A stretch of 64,000 nt of DNA, taken from JAIVJG01 sp964236735 (lineage in GTDB: Bacteria > Acidobacteriota > Blastocatellia > Pyrinomonadales > Pyrinomonadaceae). The notes below the pieces were generated by a model. It did not search any database, had not been told where the DNA came from, and saw nothing but the letters and a program-made list of their open reading frames with translations. The DNA lies in contig CAXSFM010000002.1 in assembly GCA_964236735.1 (NCBI GenBank), positions 1-64,000 on the forward strand, read 5' to 3'. Both the position numbers and the translations under genes were made by a program. Of this stretch, positions 26,630 through 35,048 are shown piece by piece (within the stretch, counting starts at the first letter, position 1; each line of letters opens with the position of its first letter).

Positions 26630-27880
26630 TCAACTCACAAGTTTGCGCGCCGCGGCGGTGATCACTTCGCCGAGTCGCGCCGTGTTGCCATGCCCGCCGC
26701 CTTGCGCGATGTCCGCGCGCCCGCCGCCGCGTCCTTCGAGACCAGCGCACGCCTCTCGCATGAGCGCGCTCATGTCGCCCGCCGCGTCCGCCGAGCGCGC
26801 GAAGACGAGACGCGCGTTGTTGTCATCGCCGTCGCCTTCATGCGAGCCGAGCAGGGCGGCCACGCGCGGCGTCGCGCGCGAGACGAGCGCGAGCGCGAGA
26901 CGCTTCAGATTCTCCGCGTCGCGTCCCTCGAACGCTCTTGCAATGACGAGCGTGCCGTCGGACGCGCGCGCGCAAGATGCCGCCGCCTCTTCCAAAAGCT
27001 CCGACGCTTCGGCGCGCGCCGCCAAATCTTCGAGCGAGCGCGCGCGGCGCAGGAGTTTCTTGTGTTCATCCAGCAGGCGCGCGACAGAGGTTGGCGCATC
27101 GTCGCGCCCGACGCTGAAGAGCGCGGCCACTTCGCGCGCCGTGCGATTAGCGCGGCGATAATCTGAGAGCGCGCGCGAGCCGGCGACGAACTCGACGCGC
27201 GTCATGCCCTTCGCGCGCTCCCAAGAGCGCACGGCGATGATACCGACCTCGCCCGTCCTCCCCGCGTGCGTGCCGCCGCACGGACTCATGTCGAAGCCCT
27301 CGATTTCGATGACGCGCAATTCGCCCTCGCGCGCGGAGTCTTTCCTGAGCGGCATCTGCGCCGCCTGCTCCTTCGTCACTTGATGAATATGGATGGGGCG
27401 ATCTGCCCAGATGATTTCGTTGGCGCGTCCGACGGCCTCTTCGATTCGCGCCTCAGTCGGAGCGTCGAGCGCGAGGTCAATCTCGGACGCTTCCGTCAAC
27501 ATGCGAAAGCCGCGCGTCTGTGCGCCGAAGAGTTCGACGAACGCCTGCGAGAGAATGTGTTGCCCCGTATGTTGCTGGATGTGATCGAGCCGCCGCGCCC
27601 AATCCACGCGCCCGTGAATCTCCGTCCCCAACGCCGGAGCTATGCCCTCGATGATGTGCCGCACGACGACGCTATCTTCTTCCGACTCCACGCACTCGAC
27701 GACGCGCGCCGCGCCGAGCGTGCCGGTGTCGCACGGTTGGCCGCCGCCCGTCGGGTAAAACGCCGTGCGGTCGAGCGTGACAGAGTAGCGTGCGCCCTCA
27801 AGTTCGTTGACGGCGACGACGCGCGCGTCAAATTCCGTCAGGTGCGAATTTGTGTAATAGAGACGTTCGGTGTCGCTCAT
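26630..27880 (-). CDS. Alanyl-tRNA editing protein, long AlaX form with DHHA1 domain
   Basis: The protein has 416 residues from MSDTERLYYTN; an upstream start would add 17 unlikely residues. The editing domain has TAFYPTGGGQPCDTG and the zinc ligands HTGQHILSQAF and CGGTH. The C-terminal DHHA1 domain ends in GGRADIAQGGGHGNTARLG. It hydrolyses mischarged Ser- or Gly-tRNA-Ala in trans, in the cytoplasm. It sits about 500 bp upstream of a tRNA-Ala gene on the same strand, a fitting but possibly accidental neighbour. Confidence 0.88.
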   Translation of the reverse strand: MSDTERLYYTNSHLTEFDARVVAVNELEGARYSVTLDRTAFYPTGGGQPCDTGTLGAARVVECVESEEDSVVVRHIIEGIAPALGTEIHGRVDWARRLDHIQQHTGQHILSQAFVELFGAQTRGFRMLTEASEIDLALDAPTEARIEEAVGRANEIIWADRPIHIHQVTKEQAAQMPLRKDSAREGELRVIEIEGFDMSPCGGTHAGRTGEVGIIAVRSWERAKGMTRVEFVAGSRALSDYRRANRTAREVAALFSVGRDDAPTSVARLLDEHKKLLRRARSLEDLAARAEASELLEEAAASCARASDGTLVIARAFEGRDAENLKRLALALVSRATPRVAALLGSHEGDGDDNNARLVFARSADAAGDMSALMREACAGLEGRGGGRADIAQGGGHGNTARLGEVITAAARKLVS

Positions 27881-28066
27881 GTCGAATCCAAAGATGAGAA
27901 GGTGCGTGTGAAAAAAATTCGTTTCCGGCACAAGCTATCCGACGCTCGCGCGAGCGGTCAAGCGTTCCGGGCTGTGTGATGGATGTAATGTGGTGGATAG
28001 ACGAACGACGAGCAGGCGACAGTTGATTTTTGACGGGCAGCTTCAATTTCGCGTCAAGAAGTTTCT

Positions 28067-28981
28067 TCAGGGCACGACGATCTCGATTCCGCCGGGGACG
28101 ATCTCAAACGTCAGCGGCAAGCTTCCGATTAACTCTCCGTCGGCTTGCACGTCGGCGACACCGACGGCACGCAGGCGCGAGGTGCTTATGTAGCGCACGT
28201 CGCCGCGTCGCGCATCCTCGCGCGCCCCGCCGCGCATCGCCGCCGCGAGAAGTTGGAGATAGCGCAGGCGGCTGCGTGAGTTGATGATGCAGACCTCGAA
28301 CTCGTGTGAGTCGAGCCGCGCGCGGGGTGTGAGCGCGAGGCCGCCGCCGTAGCGTGGAGCTTTGCCGATGGCGGCGTAAGTCGCCGGGTAAATGCGCCCG
28401 TCAACTTCGAGGTTAAAGGTGGATGGATGCCAGTGCGCGAGATGTCCGAGTCCCGCGTACCAGTAAGCGAGTTCGCCGACGCGACGCTTGAGCGCGGGGC
28501 GAACGTGACGCACCACGGAGGCGTCGAGGCCGATGCCCGCCATCATAAAAAAGTAACGACGCGCTTCCGTTCGCTCGTCCGTCGCGCAGCCGAGCGTGAT
28601 GCGTCGCGTGCGACCGCGCGCGAACACCGCCGCCGCGTCCAGAGCATCGAAAGGCAGGTTGAGTTGACGCGCCAGCACGTTCGCCGTCCCGGCAGGCCAG
28701 ACGGCGAGCCGCACGTCCGCGCCGACGAGTCCCTGCAACGCTTCGTGTATCGTGCCGTCGCCGCCGGAGACGATTACGTCGCGGATGCGTCCATCACGAG
28801 TCGCTTCCGACGCGAGCCGCGCCGCATCGTTCGTCCCCTTCGTCTCGTGAAGTTCAATGTGGATGCCGTGCCCGCGCAAGTGTTCGCAAAAACGCTCGAC
28901 CTCGCGCGCGCGCCCCGCCGCGTCGCCGCGACCGGCGCGTGGATTCACAATCAGACATGCTGTCGTCGTGCGTTGATTCAT
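28067..28981 (-). CDS. Diacylglycerol/sphingosine kinase-family lipid kinase
   Basis: The protein has 304 residues. It has the DAGK catalytic signature: VNPRAGRGDAAGR nucleotide loop, VSGGDGTIHEALQGL, and WPAGTANVLARQL. The C-terminal YegS/DgkB-like beta domain includes GGGLALTPRARLDSHEFEV and ADGELIGSLPLTFEIVPG. It probably phosphorylates a membrane lipid on the cytoplasmic side; the exact substrate cannot be told. It is a single gene on the minus strand. Confidence 0.88.
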   Translation of the reverse strand: MNQRTTTACLIVNPRAGRGDAAGRAREVERFCEHLRGHGIHIELHETKGTNDAARLASEATRDGRIRDVIVSGGDGTIHEALQGLVGADVRLAVWPAGTANVLARQLNLPFDALDAAAVFARGRTRRITLGCATDERTEARRYFFMMAGIGLDASVVRHVRPALKRRVGELAYWYAGLGHLAHWHPSTFNLEVDGRIYPATYAAIGKAPRYGGGLALTPRARLDSHEFEVCIINSRSRLRYLQLLAAAMRGGAREDARRGDVRYISTSRLRAVGVADVQADGELIGSLPLTFEIVPGGIEIVVP

Positions 28982-29160
28982 CGAGTTGATGTCTGCAAGC
29001 GGAGTGCCGCCGAAAGATGAGCCGCGAATTCAACGAAGAAGAGCGGCACACAGCTTATTCGAGGCGTGATGAATCGGACAGTCGTCGGAAAATTGTTTCG
29101 CGTGCGGCGTGAGTTGACGGTCAGGGCATTCCGTCAAACACTTCGGCGTGGATGAAACGT

Positions 29161-29192
29161 GAAGGCGCACGCATCAACGTGCGTGCGCCTTC
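29161..29192 (-). terminator. Hairpin terminator downstream of the M15-like peptidase gene
   Basis: A perfect 13-bp stem (29161-29173 with 29180-29192) and a 6-nt loop lie 34 bp beyond the minus-strand stop at 29226, followed on that strand by ACGTTTC. Confidence 0.65.
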
Positions 29193-29225
29193 ATGCTTCG
29201 CGTCTTGTTCGCCATTGGATTGTTT

Positions 29226-30446
29226 TCAATGCCCGTCGTTCGACCAGTGCGGCGGGTCTGTGACGAGTTTGATCACGCCGTAGGACGCGCCGACGCTGTG
29301 GAGCGCATGGTTGCTCTGGCCGGAGCGCGGCGCGCCGATGCTTCTGATTGCGCCCGACGCATCTTTAATCTTCAGGATGCCGCTCCAACTAATCGTCATG
29401 TCAATCGCCAGCCCTTCGGTGTGGCGAGAATGCAACGCCGCGCGGTGCGCCATCGTGTAACCTCTGACCATCTGTTCCGCCGCGCTCTTTGAACTCGCCA
29501 CATCGCCGTGGAACCATTGAATGTTAACGCCGGCCATCGGCGGAACAGCACGCGGGTTGAACCCTTCTCTGGCAATCGCGAACGCGAAGTGCATCAGGTA
29601 AGCGCGCTCCGGCGGGCGGAACGTGGCGGAGATGGTGATGTTCGCGCCGGCATCGCTCAAGGCTTGATGAAACTTCGAGAGTTTGTCGAGGAAGGGCGGC
29701 TTCGTGTCGAAGATGGAGCGGCTGCCGGGAAACCTAGACACCCACTGCGGCCCGCTCAGTTCGAGCGTCGCGCCGGTCGCCGCCGCCATCACCGTCGCCG
29801 GCGCAGCCAACGCCGCCAAGCTGACGGAGGCGGAGCGCGCGGCCTTTGAGGAACGCGCCGCCGTCGCCGCGCCGCTCGCCGCGACGGGTTTGTCTGCGCC
29901 GCACATCTCTTCGCCTTCAGTCGTGAGTGCGAGCGCGCGCGTTGTCGTCGTCGCGTGCGACTCGCCGGCGACTTCGCTGCTGATGTCGCCGGCGAGATGC
30001 GCGCGCAACATTTCGATGAGATCGCGCTCGCTGTTTTTAATCTTGAAGGCCGCTTTGAGAAACGGCGTCGTACAACATTCCTCGACGCCGAGTGGAATGA
30101 TTGATTCGACAGCCGAAGCGGGGAAGTCGAACCAGTGGCCGCACGCCAGACACGTTTCAGGCCACGCCACGCGCAGTGTCTCCGTCGAAGACTCCTGCGG
30201 GTTGACGAGAAATATCGCGCTGTAACTATCATCTCCGCGCGGCTTGCTTTTCAAAAACGCGCCGACGCTTACCTGACCGGCGCGCGCGTTCGCCGTGAGC
30301 GACTGCCTGGTCGTTGACTTGCCCGCGTGTGATTTCTTCGCAGTTGTTGATTTCCTGCTCGACGCTTCGACGCTTGCCGCTGCGCGCGTCTTTCCCGAAC
30401 GCTGCACGGAGGCGGGGCGTCGGCTGCTACTCTTCTTCGATGCCAT
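29226..30446 (-). CDS. Peptidase M15 (VanY-like) domain protein with basic N-terminal tail
   Basis: The protein has 406 residues from MASKKSS, with AAGGAA upstream. Residues 1-60 are a Lys/Ser/Ala-rich histone-like tail with no signal peptide. A middle segment carries CLACGHWF and later ECC, possibly metal-binding. An Ala-rich stretch (VSLAALAAPATVMAAATGAT) might cross the membrane. The C-terminal domain has the M15 zinc ligands in SRHTEGLAIDM and DPPHWSN, as in D-Ala-D-Ala peptidases and phage lysins. Role inferred: peptidoglycan cleavage. How it reaches its substrate is unclear. Confidence 0.65.
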   Translation of the reverse strand: MASKKSSSRRPASVQRSGKTRAAASVEASSRKSTTAKKSHAGKSTTRQSLTANARAGQVSVGAFLKSKPRGDDSYSAIFLVNPQESSTETLRVAWPETCLACGHWFDFPASAVESIIPLGVEECCTTPFLKAAFKIKNSERDLIEMLRAHLAGDISSEVAGESHATTTTRALALTTEGEEMCGADKPVAASGAATAARSSKAARSASVSLAALAAPATVMAAATGATLELSGPQWVSRFPGSRSIFDTKPPFLDKLSKFHQALSDAGANITISATFRPPERAYLMHFAFAIAREGFNPRAVPPMAGVNIQWFHGDVASSKSAAEQMVRGYTMAHRAALHSRHTEGLAIDMTISWSGILKIKDASGAIRSIGAPRSGQSNHALHSVGASYGVIKLVTDPPHWSNDGH

Positions 30447-30591
30447 CAGAAGTTCCTTTCTGCCGCTTGAGGCATGAGGCGCGCGAAGCAATAGCAACAC
30501 GAGACTTCGCGCGCGACCAGTGGGTATTTGGACGTGTCTAAGGATGCGCGCATCGCTTGCACGTCACATGGGCGAGGTGAAAAGCTGCGTG

Positions 30592-30696
30592 TCAAAAACG
30601 GCGATCAAAGCGATGGTTCGGCGCTTCCTTCGTGATGATGACATCGTGGACGCGCCACTCTTTGAGGCTGCCGCCTGAGTCAGATGTCTCTACCAT
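30592..30696 (-). pseudogene. guaB 3'-end remnant (34-codon frame)
   Basis: On the minus strand the frame reads VHDVIITKEAPN, identical in protein to the GuaB C-terminus, then HRFDRRF and stop. Bases 30616-30645 are identical to guaB bases 32371-32400, and the similarity extends to about 30672 with six mismatches. It lies on the far side of the two-gene low-GC module from guaB, in the same orientation. This is the pattern left when an element integrates in a gene 3' end. Confidence 0.75.
30616..30672. repeat. Direct repeat of guaB 3' end, possible attachment site (copy 1)
   Basis: This 57-bp stretch matches 32371-32427 inside guaB, with the first 30 bp perfect. The pair brackets a 1.7-kb segment of clearly lower GC holding two genes. 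No integrase is inside, so the att-site interpretation is an inference. Confidence 0.6.
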
Positions 30697-30763
30697 TTCT
30701 AAGGCGTCCCGTTTGAAGTATAGTAATACCACTGACAGGTTAGCTAAACGAGGATAAAAATTT

Positions 30764-31816
30764 ATGAGTACAAGTACCCTTGATCAACCCCTGACTGCTC
30801 CCATAGCTCAAGGATACATACCTTATCCACTAGCTCTGCTTGAGCCAGATTCTAATCCATCTTTGCTGATTAACGCTCCTGGAATTCATCGCAGTTTTGA
30901 ATTTCATGTTGTGGGTAGTCCGATTATAGAAAATAACAAAATTACGGCCCAATTCATTGTTGATGATGATGTTTATCTTGAGTTAAATCTGATAGGGCAG
31001 AGTTCTGAACATGAAGCAAACTTCAAAGTCGGTCAGTTCTCTCTGTTTTACCGAATCGAGGAGGGGCGACCGCGCGCTCATTTCGTCGCCAACACTCTTA
31101 TGTCCGTAATGGGACTGGCTGGCAAAATTGATTTGAAAATATCTGCGCCGGAAATAAGCACTAATTTGAATATCGAAACTTCTCTGTTAGAGATAAGTAA
31201 AATGCTGCACAGACGGCAGATGGCATACAGATTAATGGTCATCGAGAGGGCAACGGGCAAGCAGTTTTTATTGCCTTCGGCAATGTCGGAAAGAGAGTTG
31301 GAGAGAATTGCTTTTGTCTATCACGCTATCGTTGAACGCGCCTTTATATGGTCAAGCGGGAGTTCTGAACATTCAATTCCTGCTACGCAAGAAAATGCTC
31401 TCTTGTTTGCTCAACTTGTTCAGCCTTTTAGCTGGTCTATACCCTTAGCGTCATTAAATAAAACCGTGCTCGATCAAACTATAAACCTCGGACTCACCAC
31501 GGTCACAATAGAAGACGCGGTAGTTAAAAACCTCGATGAGATTCGGAAGCAGCTAGAGGCGAGAGATAATCAGCAAGTTACTTTAGAAATTCGTTCTCTT
31601 AGCGGACAAGTCAAATACGAATTTACGGAAACCCGTTATTCATCCGACATATTGTGGGAGCCGAAAATACAAACTCTAATTGATCTGGAGTCATGTCTTG
31701 ATGACGCACTCGTTGCTCGCTATCACGCTCTTGCTGCTTCTACTCTTGAAGGTCTGACAGAGGAAGAGAAGACCGCCATCACAGCCCGTCCTGAACTGGA
31801 TGAGCAAGCGTTCTAA
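30764..31816 (+). CDS. Unknown 350-aa protein, partner of a PIN-domain nuclease
   Basis: A GAGGA site lies 13 nt before the ATG. No signal peptide or membrane helix is visible. The protein alternates strands and helices (FEFHVVGSPIIENNKITAQF, QMAYRLMVIERATGKQFLLP, YEFTETRYSSDILWEPK) and ends acidic. I do not recognise a family. Its 3' end overlaps the PIN gene by 17 bp, so the two are coupled, as in toxin-antitoxin operons, although 350 residues is long for an antitoxin. GC is well below the window average. Confidence 0.6.
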   Translation: MSTSTLDQPLTAPIAQGYIPYPLALLEPDSNPSLLINAPGIHRSFEFHVVGSPIIENNKITAQFIVDDDVYLELNLIGQSSEHEANFKVGQFSLFYRIEEGRPRAHFVANTLMSVMGLAGKIDLKISAPEISTNLNIETSLLEISKMLHRRQMAYRLMVIERATGKQFLLPSAMSERELERIAFVYHAIVERAFIWSSGSSEHSIPATQENALLFAQLVQPFSWSIPLASLNKTVLDQTINLGLTTVTIEDAVVKNLDEIRKQLEARDNQQVTLEIRSLSGQVKYEFTETRYSSDILWEPKIQTLIDLESCLDDALVARYHALAASTLEGLTEEEKTAITARPELDEQAF

Positions 31817-32321
31817 ACGAAAAAACTACAAGGCACGACACTCACTTATGCCTATCGCTCCTGCGCTGCCTGACACCTTGCTCGCTCTCGATACAGTTGT
31901 TCTTACTCACTGGAGAAATAGTCAGACATATGTTTTGCGGGAAATTGACGAGCACTTCAAAAGGTTAAAATCCCTTCCGGCTTTAACTTCAATGACAATC
32001 TTTGAAGCATTGCAAGGTATTGAAGATGAGGAGCGGAAAAACAGAATCACCAAAGATCAAGCACAACAGTACAAAGATAGAATCAAACAGTTGAGTCATG
32101 CTTGTATTATTTTGCCGTGGGAGCAAAAAGCCGCCGCCATCACCGCGCATATTTATCCGCGCCTGACCGGACAACAACTGCAAAAACATTGGAAAGATTT
32201 GTTCATCGCGGCGACGGCCTTAGCGCACGGGTATGGCATTGCGACGCAAAACATAAGAGACTTCAAACTGATAGCTGACCTCTCGCCCGACCTGCTCCGC
32301 ATCGCAGAGTGGAAACCATAA
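31800..32321 (+). CDS. PIN-domain (VapC-like) putative ribonuclease
   Basis: The protein has 173 residues from the ATG at 31800, which overlaps the upstream gene by 17 bp. An ATG at 31848 (MPIAPALP) is also plausible and begins just before the fold. PIN features are the N-terminal acidic strand TLLALDTVVLTHW, a central Glu in MTIFEALQG, and KDLFIAATALAHGYGIATQN with NIRDFKLI near the end. These supply the acidic residues of a Mg-dependent RNase. With its partner it forms a probable toxin-antitoxin-like module on the low-GC insert. Confidence 0.75.
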   Translation: MSKRSKRKNYKARHSLMPIAPALPDTLLALDTVVLTHWRNSQTYVLREIDEHFKRLKSLPALTSMTIFEALQGIEDEERKNRITKDQAQQYKDRIKQLSHACIILPWEQKAAAITAHIYPRLTGQQLQKHWKDLFIAATALAHGYGIATQNIRDFKLIADLSPDLLRIAEWKP

Positions 32322-32355
32322 ACCAGCTTAATTCCAAATCAACATAAAATCGTTC

Positions 32356-33822
32356 TTATTCGAGCCTGTAGTTCGGCGCTTCCTTCGTGATGATGACATC
32401 ATGGACGTGCGACTCTTTGAGGCCGGCGGCGCTGATGCGGACGAAGCGCGTCTGCTCTTGAAATTCTTTGATGGTGCGGCAGCCCGTGTAGCCCATCCCG
32501 GCGCGCAAGCCGCCGACGAGCTGCGTGACCATGTCGGAGAGCGTGCCCTTGTAAGGGACGCGCCCCTCGATGCCTTCGGGGACGAGCTTCGATTCCATCT
32601 CGATTGACTCCTGCGCGTAGCGGTCGCGCGAGCCTTCGCGCATCGCGCCGATGGAACCCATCCCGCGATAAGACTTGAACGTGCGTCCTTGAAAAAGAAT
32701 CATCTCGCCCGGCGACTCTTCCGTCCCGGCGAAGAGCGAGCCGATCATCACGACATCCGCGCCCGCCGCAATCGCCTTCGCAAAGTCGCCGGAAAATTTC
32801 ACGCCGCCGTCGGCGATGACCGGCACGCCCGTCCCGCGCGCCGCGCCCACGCAGTTGTTAATCGCCGTAATCTGCGGGACGCCCGCGCCCGTCACGACGC
32901 GAGTTGTACAAATGCTGCCCGGCCCAATTCCACACTTGACGGCGTCAACGCCCGCGCTGATGAGTTCGCGCGTGCCTTCGGCGGTGGCGACGTTGCCGGC
33001 GATGATTTGCGTGTCGGGATGGAGACGCTTGATCTCGCGCACCGCTTCGATGACGCGCGAAGAGTGGCCGTGCGCCGTGTCTATCACGATGCAGTCAACG
33101 CGCGCTTTGATGAGTTCGTCCGCGCGCTCGCGATAGTCGCCGGTCGCGCCGATGGCGGCGGCCACACGCAGGCGACCCAAGTCGTCTTTGGCGGCGTGCG
33201 GGTAACGGATGGCCTTTTGAATGTCTTTGACCGTGATGAGGCCTTTGAGATGCTTGCCTTCATCAACGACGAGCAGTTTTTCGATGCGGTGCTTTTGCAA
33301 AACGGCCTTCGCCTGTTCGAGCGTCGTGCCGACGGGGACGGTGACGAGCGGTTGCGGCGTCATCACTTCGGAGACCGGAATGTTGAAGCGCGTCTCGAAG
33401 CGGAGGTCTCGGTTGGTGATGATGCCGACGAGATGCCCGTCTTCGTCAACCACCGGCACGCCCGAAATTTTGTAACGCTGCATGACGCCGAGCGCGTCCG
33501 AGACGGGACGGTCGGGGCGGATCGTCACCGGGTCAACGATCATGCCGGACTCGGAACGCTTGACCTTGTCCACCTCTTCGGCCTGTCGCGCGATGGTGAG
33601 ATTTTTGTGGACGACGCCGATGCCGCCCTGCTGCGCGATGGCGATGGCGAGCGCGGCCTCCGTCACCGTGTCCATCGCCGCCGAGCAGAGCGGAATGCGT
33701 AAGCTAATCCCGCGCGTGAACTGCGTCGAGGTGTCGGTCTCGGTCGGCAACACGTCGGAGCGCGCGGGCACGAGCAGCACGTCGTCGAACGTCAAACCTT
33801 CTTCAATGTCAGCGGTAATCAT
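32356..33822 (-). CDS. guaB: Inosine-5'-monophosphate dehydrogenase
   Basis: The protein has 488 residues, full length. It oxidises IMP to XMP with NAD, the first committed step of GMP synthesis, in the cytoplasm. N-terminal GLTFDDVLLVPARSDV, a CBS pair (ISGVPVVDEDGHLVGIITNR and IEKLLVVDEGKHLKGLITV), the catalytic-cysteine loop CGIGPGSICTTRVV, the flap arginine-tyrosine in SRDRYAQE and the C-terminal TKEAPNYRLE are all present. GAGG lies upstream. It follows the RodZ-like gene with an inverted repeat between them. Its 3' end is duplicated at 30616-30672. Confidence 0.97.
   Translation of the reverse strand: MITADIEEGLTFDDVLLVPARSDVLPTETDTSTQFTRGISLRIPLCSAAMDTVTEAALAIAIAQQGGIGVVHKNLTIARQAEEVDKVKRSESGMIVDPVTIRPDRPVSDALGVMQRYKISGVPVVDEDGHLVGIITNRDLRFETRFNIPVSEVMTPQPLVTVPVGTTLEQAKAVLQKHRIEKLLVVDEGKHLKGLITVKDIQKAIRYPHAAKDDLGRLRVAAAIGATGDYRERADELIKARVDCIVIDTAHGHSSRVIEAVREIKRLHPDTQIIAGNVATAEGTRELISAGVDAVKCGIGPGSICTTRVVTGAGVPQITAINNCVGAARGTGVPVIADGGVKFSGDFAKAIAAGADVVMIGSLFAGTEESPGEMILFQGRTFKSYRGMGSIGAMREGSRDRYAQESIEMESKLVPEGIEGRVPYKGTLSDMVTQLVGGLRAGMGYTGCRTIKEFQEQTRFVRISAAGLKESHVHDVIITKEAPNYRLE
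32371..32427. repeat. Direct repeat of guaB 3' end (copy 2, inside guaB)
   Basis: This is the copy that forms the functional C-terminus of guaB. See the remnant at 30592-30696 for the displaced copy. Downstream of the repeat the two copies encode different ends: NYRLE here, NHRFDRRF in the remnant. Confidence 0.6.
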
Positions 33823-33838
33823 AAAAATTAAAACCTCA

Positions 33839-33912
33839 GTTCAAAGCACAAAGTTCAAGGTTCAAAGTTGATCGCGCAGTTAACTTTGAACCTTGAACTT
33901 TGTGCTTTGAAC
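33839..33912. repeat. Long inverted repeat (TTCAAAGCACAAAGTTCAAGG family)
   Basis: Arms 33839-33869 and 33882-33912 are perfect 31-bp reverse complements with a 12-nt loop. They fill most of the gap between the RodZ-like gene and guaB, in the likely transcript of both. The arms are made of AAAGTTCAAGG-like tandem words. Confidence 0.9.
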
Positions 33913-33918
33913 CGTCAT

Positions 33919-34776
33919 TCATGGCAGAAATTGCTTGTAATTATCTTTGGTTATTTTCCACTTGCCGGCGCTGGCCGCGTCTTCGGGTAGGCGCGCGGGT
34001 CGCCCGTTGATGCTGACTTCGAGGAACTGCGCCGCCGGCTTGTCAAACATCAAATCCAGGCTGCTGGCTGGCGCGAAATCTTCCGGCTTGTCGGGGAAGA
34101 GTTGTCGCCCTTTCTTCTTTTTCTCGTCATCCTGAAGCGTCGTCAGCCAGAAAGATTTGTCTTTCGCTTTGACTTGAATTTGAAAGTCGGTCGCGTTCAT
34201 CGTCGCTGCGGTTTGCTGAGATGCGGTGGGCGCGGTTGGTTGATTGTTCGGTGTCGCATTGGATGCGGCGGCGGGCGCGGTTGTGGTTGTCGTCGTCACG
34301 CCAGCCTGCGTCGGATTCTCCGTGCGGCGATACCAGTGCAGCCCCGCATAGACGATGAGAATCAGGAGGGCGATGATGGCCGCGCTCAGAAGAAACGTCA
34401 TCAACGGAGTGCGCGAGGCGTCAATCTCGGTGTAGATGCGCGAGCGTTGGGGCGTCGTCAGCGGATCGTCCATCGCCTCGCCATGCTCGCGCGCGGCGAC
34501 GGCGTAGAGTTCGAGCGCGCGGTGTTCGTTAAATTTGACGTGGCGCGCGTAGGCTTTGATGAAACTGCGATTGAAGATGCCGCCGGGAAGGTATTTGTAA
34601 TCGTCTTGCTCGATGGCTTCGAGATGCCGCATCGTGATGCGCGTCAACTCTGAGATGTCGCGCAGGCTAATGCCGCGTGCCTCGCGCGCGCGGCGCAACT
34701 GTTCGCCGAGAGAGCTGTCTGCCTCTCCAGCCCGTGCATCGTCTTCGAGAATCTGGTCAGAGGTCTGTGGATTCAC
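33919..34776 (-). CDS. RodZ-like helix-turn-helix membrane protein
   Basis: The protein has 285 residues from a GTG start. Residues about 22-90 are a RodZ-type HTH_25 domain (LGEQLRRAREARGISLRDIS, MRHLEAIEQDDYKYLPGGIF, RSFIKAYARHVKF). A transmembrane helix follows (TFLLSAAIIALLILIVYAGL), then a Thr/Ala-rich linker and a C-terminal beta domain like DUF4115 (FQIQVKAKDKSFWLTTLQDD). RodZ links MreB to the cell-shape machinery. No mreB is nearby, so the shape role is inferred from architecture. Confidence 0.8.
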   Translation of the reverse strand: MNPQTSDQILEDDARAGEADSSLGEQLRRAREARGISLRDISELTRITMRHLEAIEQDDYKYLPGGIFNRSFIKAYARHVKFNEHRALELYAVAAREHGEAMDDPLTTPQRSRIYTEIDASRTPLMTFLLSAAIIALLILIVYAGLHWYRRTENPTQAGVTTTTTTAPAAASNATPNNQPTAPTASQQTAATMNATDFQIQVKAKDKSFWLTTLQDDEKKKKGRQLFPDKPEDFAPASSLDLMFDKPAAQFLEVSINGRPARLPEDAASAGKWKITKDNYKQFLP

Positions 34777-35048
34777 TGAGGCGTCATCGTTACGGTTGCT
34801 TTAAGTTTTTAACTTGTGTCGCGGAAAAGCGCGGTGCCGGTTTCGTCGTGCGTTTCGCGTCGTGCAACATGCGCGCCGCGCCTTTGCGCGACACTATAAT
34901 GTGACCCCGCGAGACGTGTCAAACTTTGTCGGCTCAGAAGGATGCGCCGGTCTTGAACTTTGCGGCGCGCGGTGCTACGGTTGGGCAATCCTGGAACAGT
35001 CTGGAAAAGTTATTACTCCTACAACAAGAAAAGCGAGGATTTCAGAAG
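34777..35048 (+). promoter_or_regulatory. Upstream region of the BMC locus with a -10 element
   Basis: TATAAT at 34895-34900 faces the BMC genes and no good -35 hexamer is visible at 16-18 nt. The remaining sequence up to the first shell gene (about 150 nt of leader) holds no gene I can support; an in-frame upstream ATG at 34926 would add 41 residues unlike any shell protein. The region is divergent with the RodZ-like gene. Confidence 0.45.

Noticed and set aside
30616..32427. Complete integrative element or prophage at guaB
   Set aside because: No integrase, excisionase or phage gene lies between the repeats; only a two-gene module, so it is called a mini-island or relic.
32689..33702. Long plus-strand reading frame (337 codons) opposite guaB
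   Set aside because: It is antisense to a certain guaB gene, Arg/Asp/His-rich and without domain structure; in GC-rich DNA such frames arise by chance.
34926..35048. Upstream start for the first BMC-H gene giving 41 extra residues
   Set aside because: Shell proteins of this type start at the MSLEALGMVE strand; the extra residues show no conserved character.
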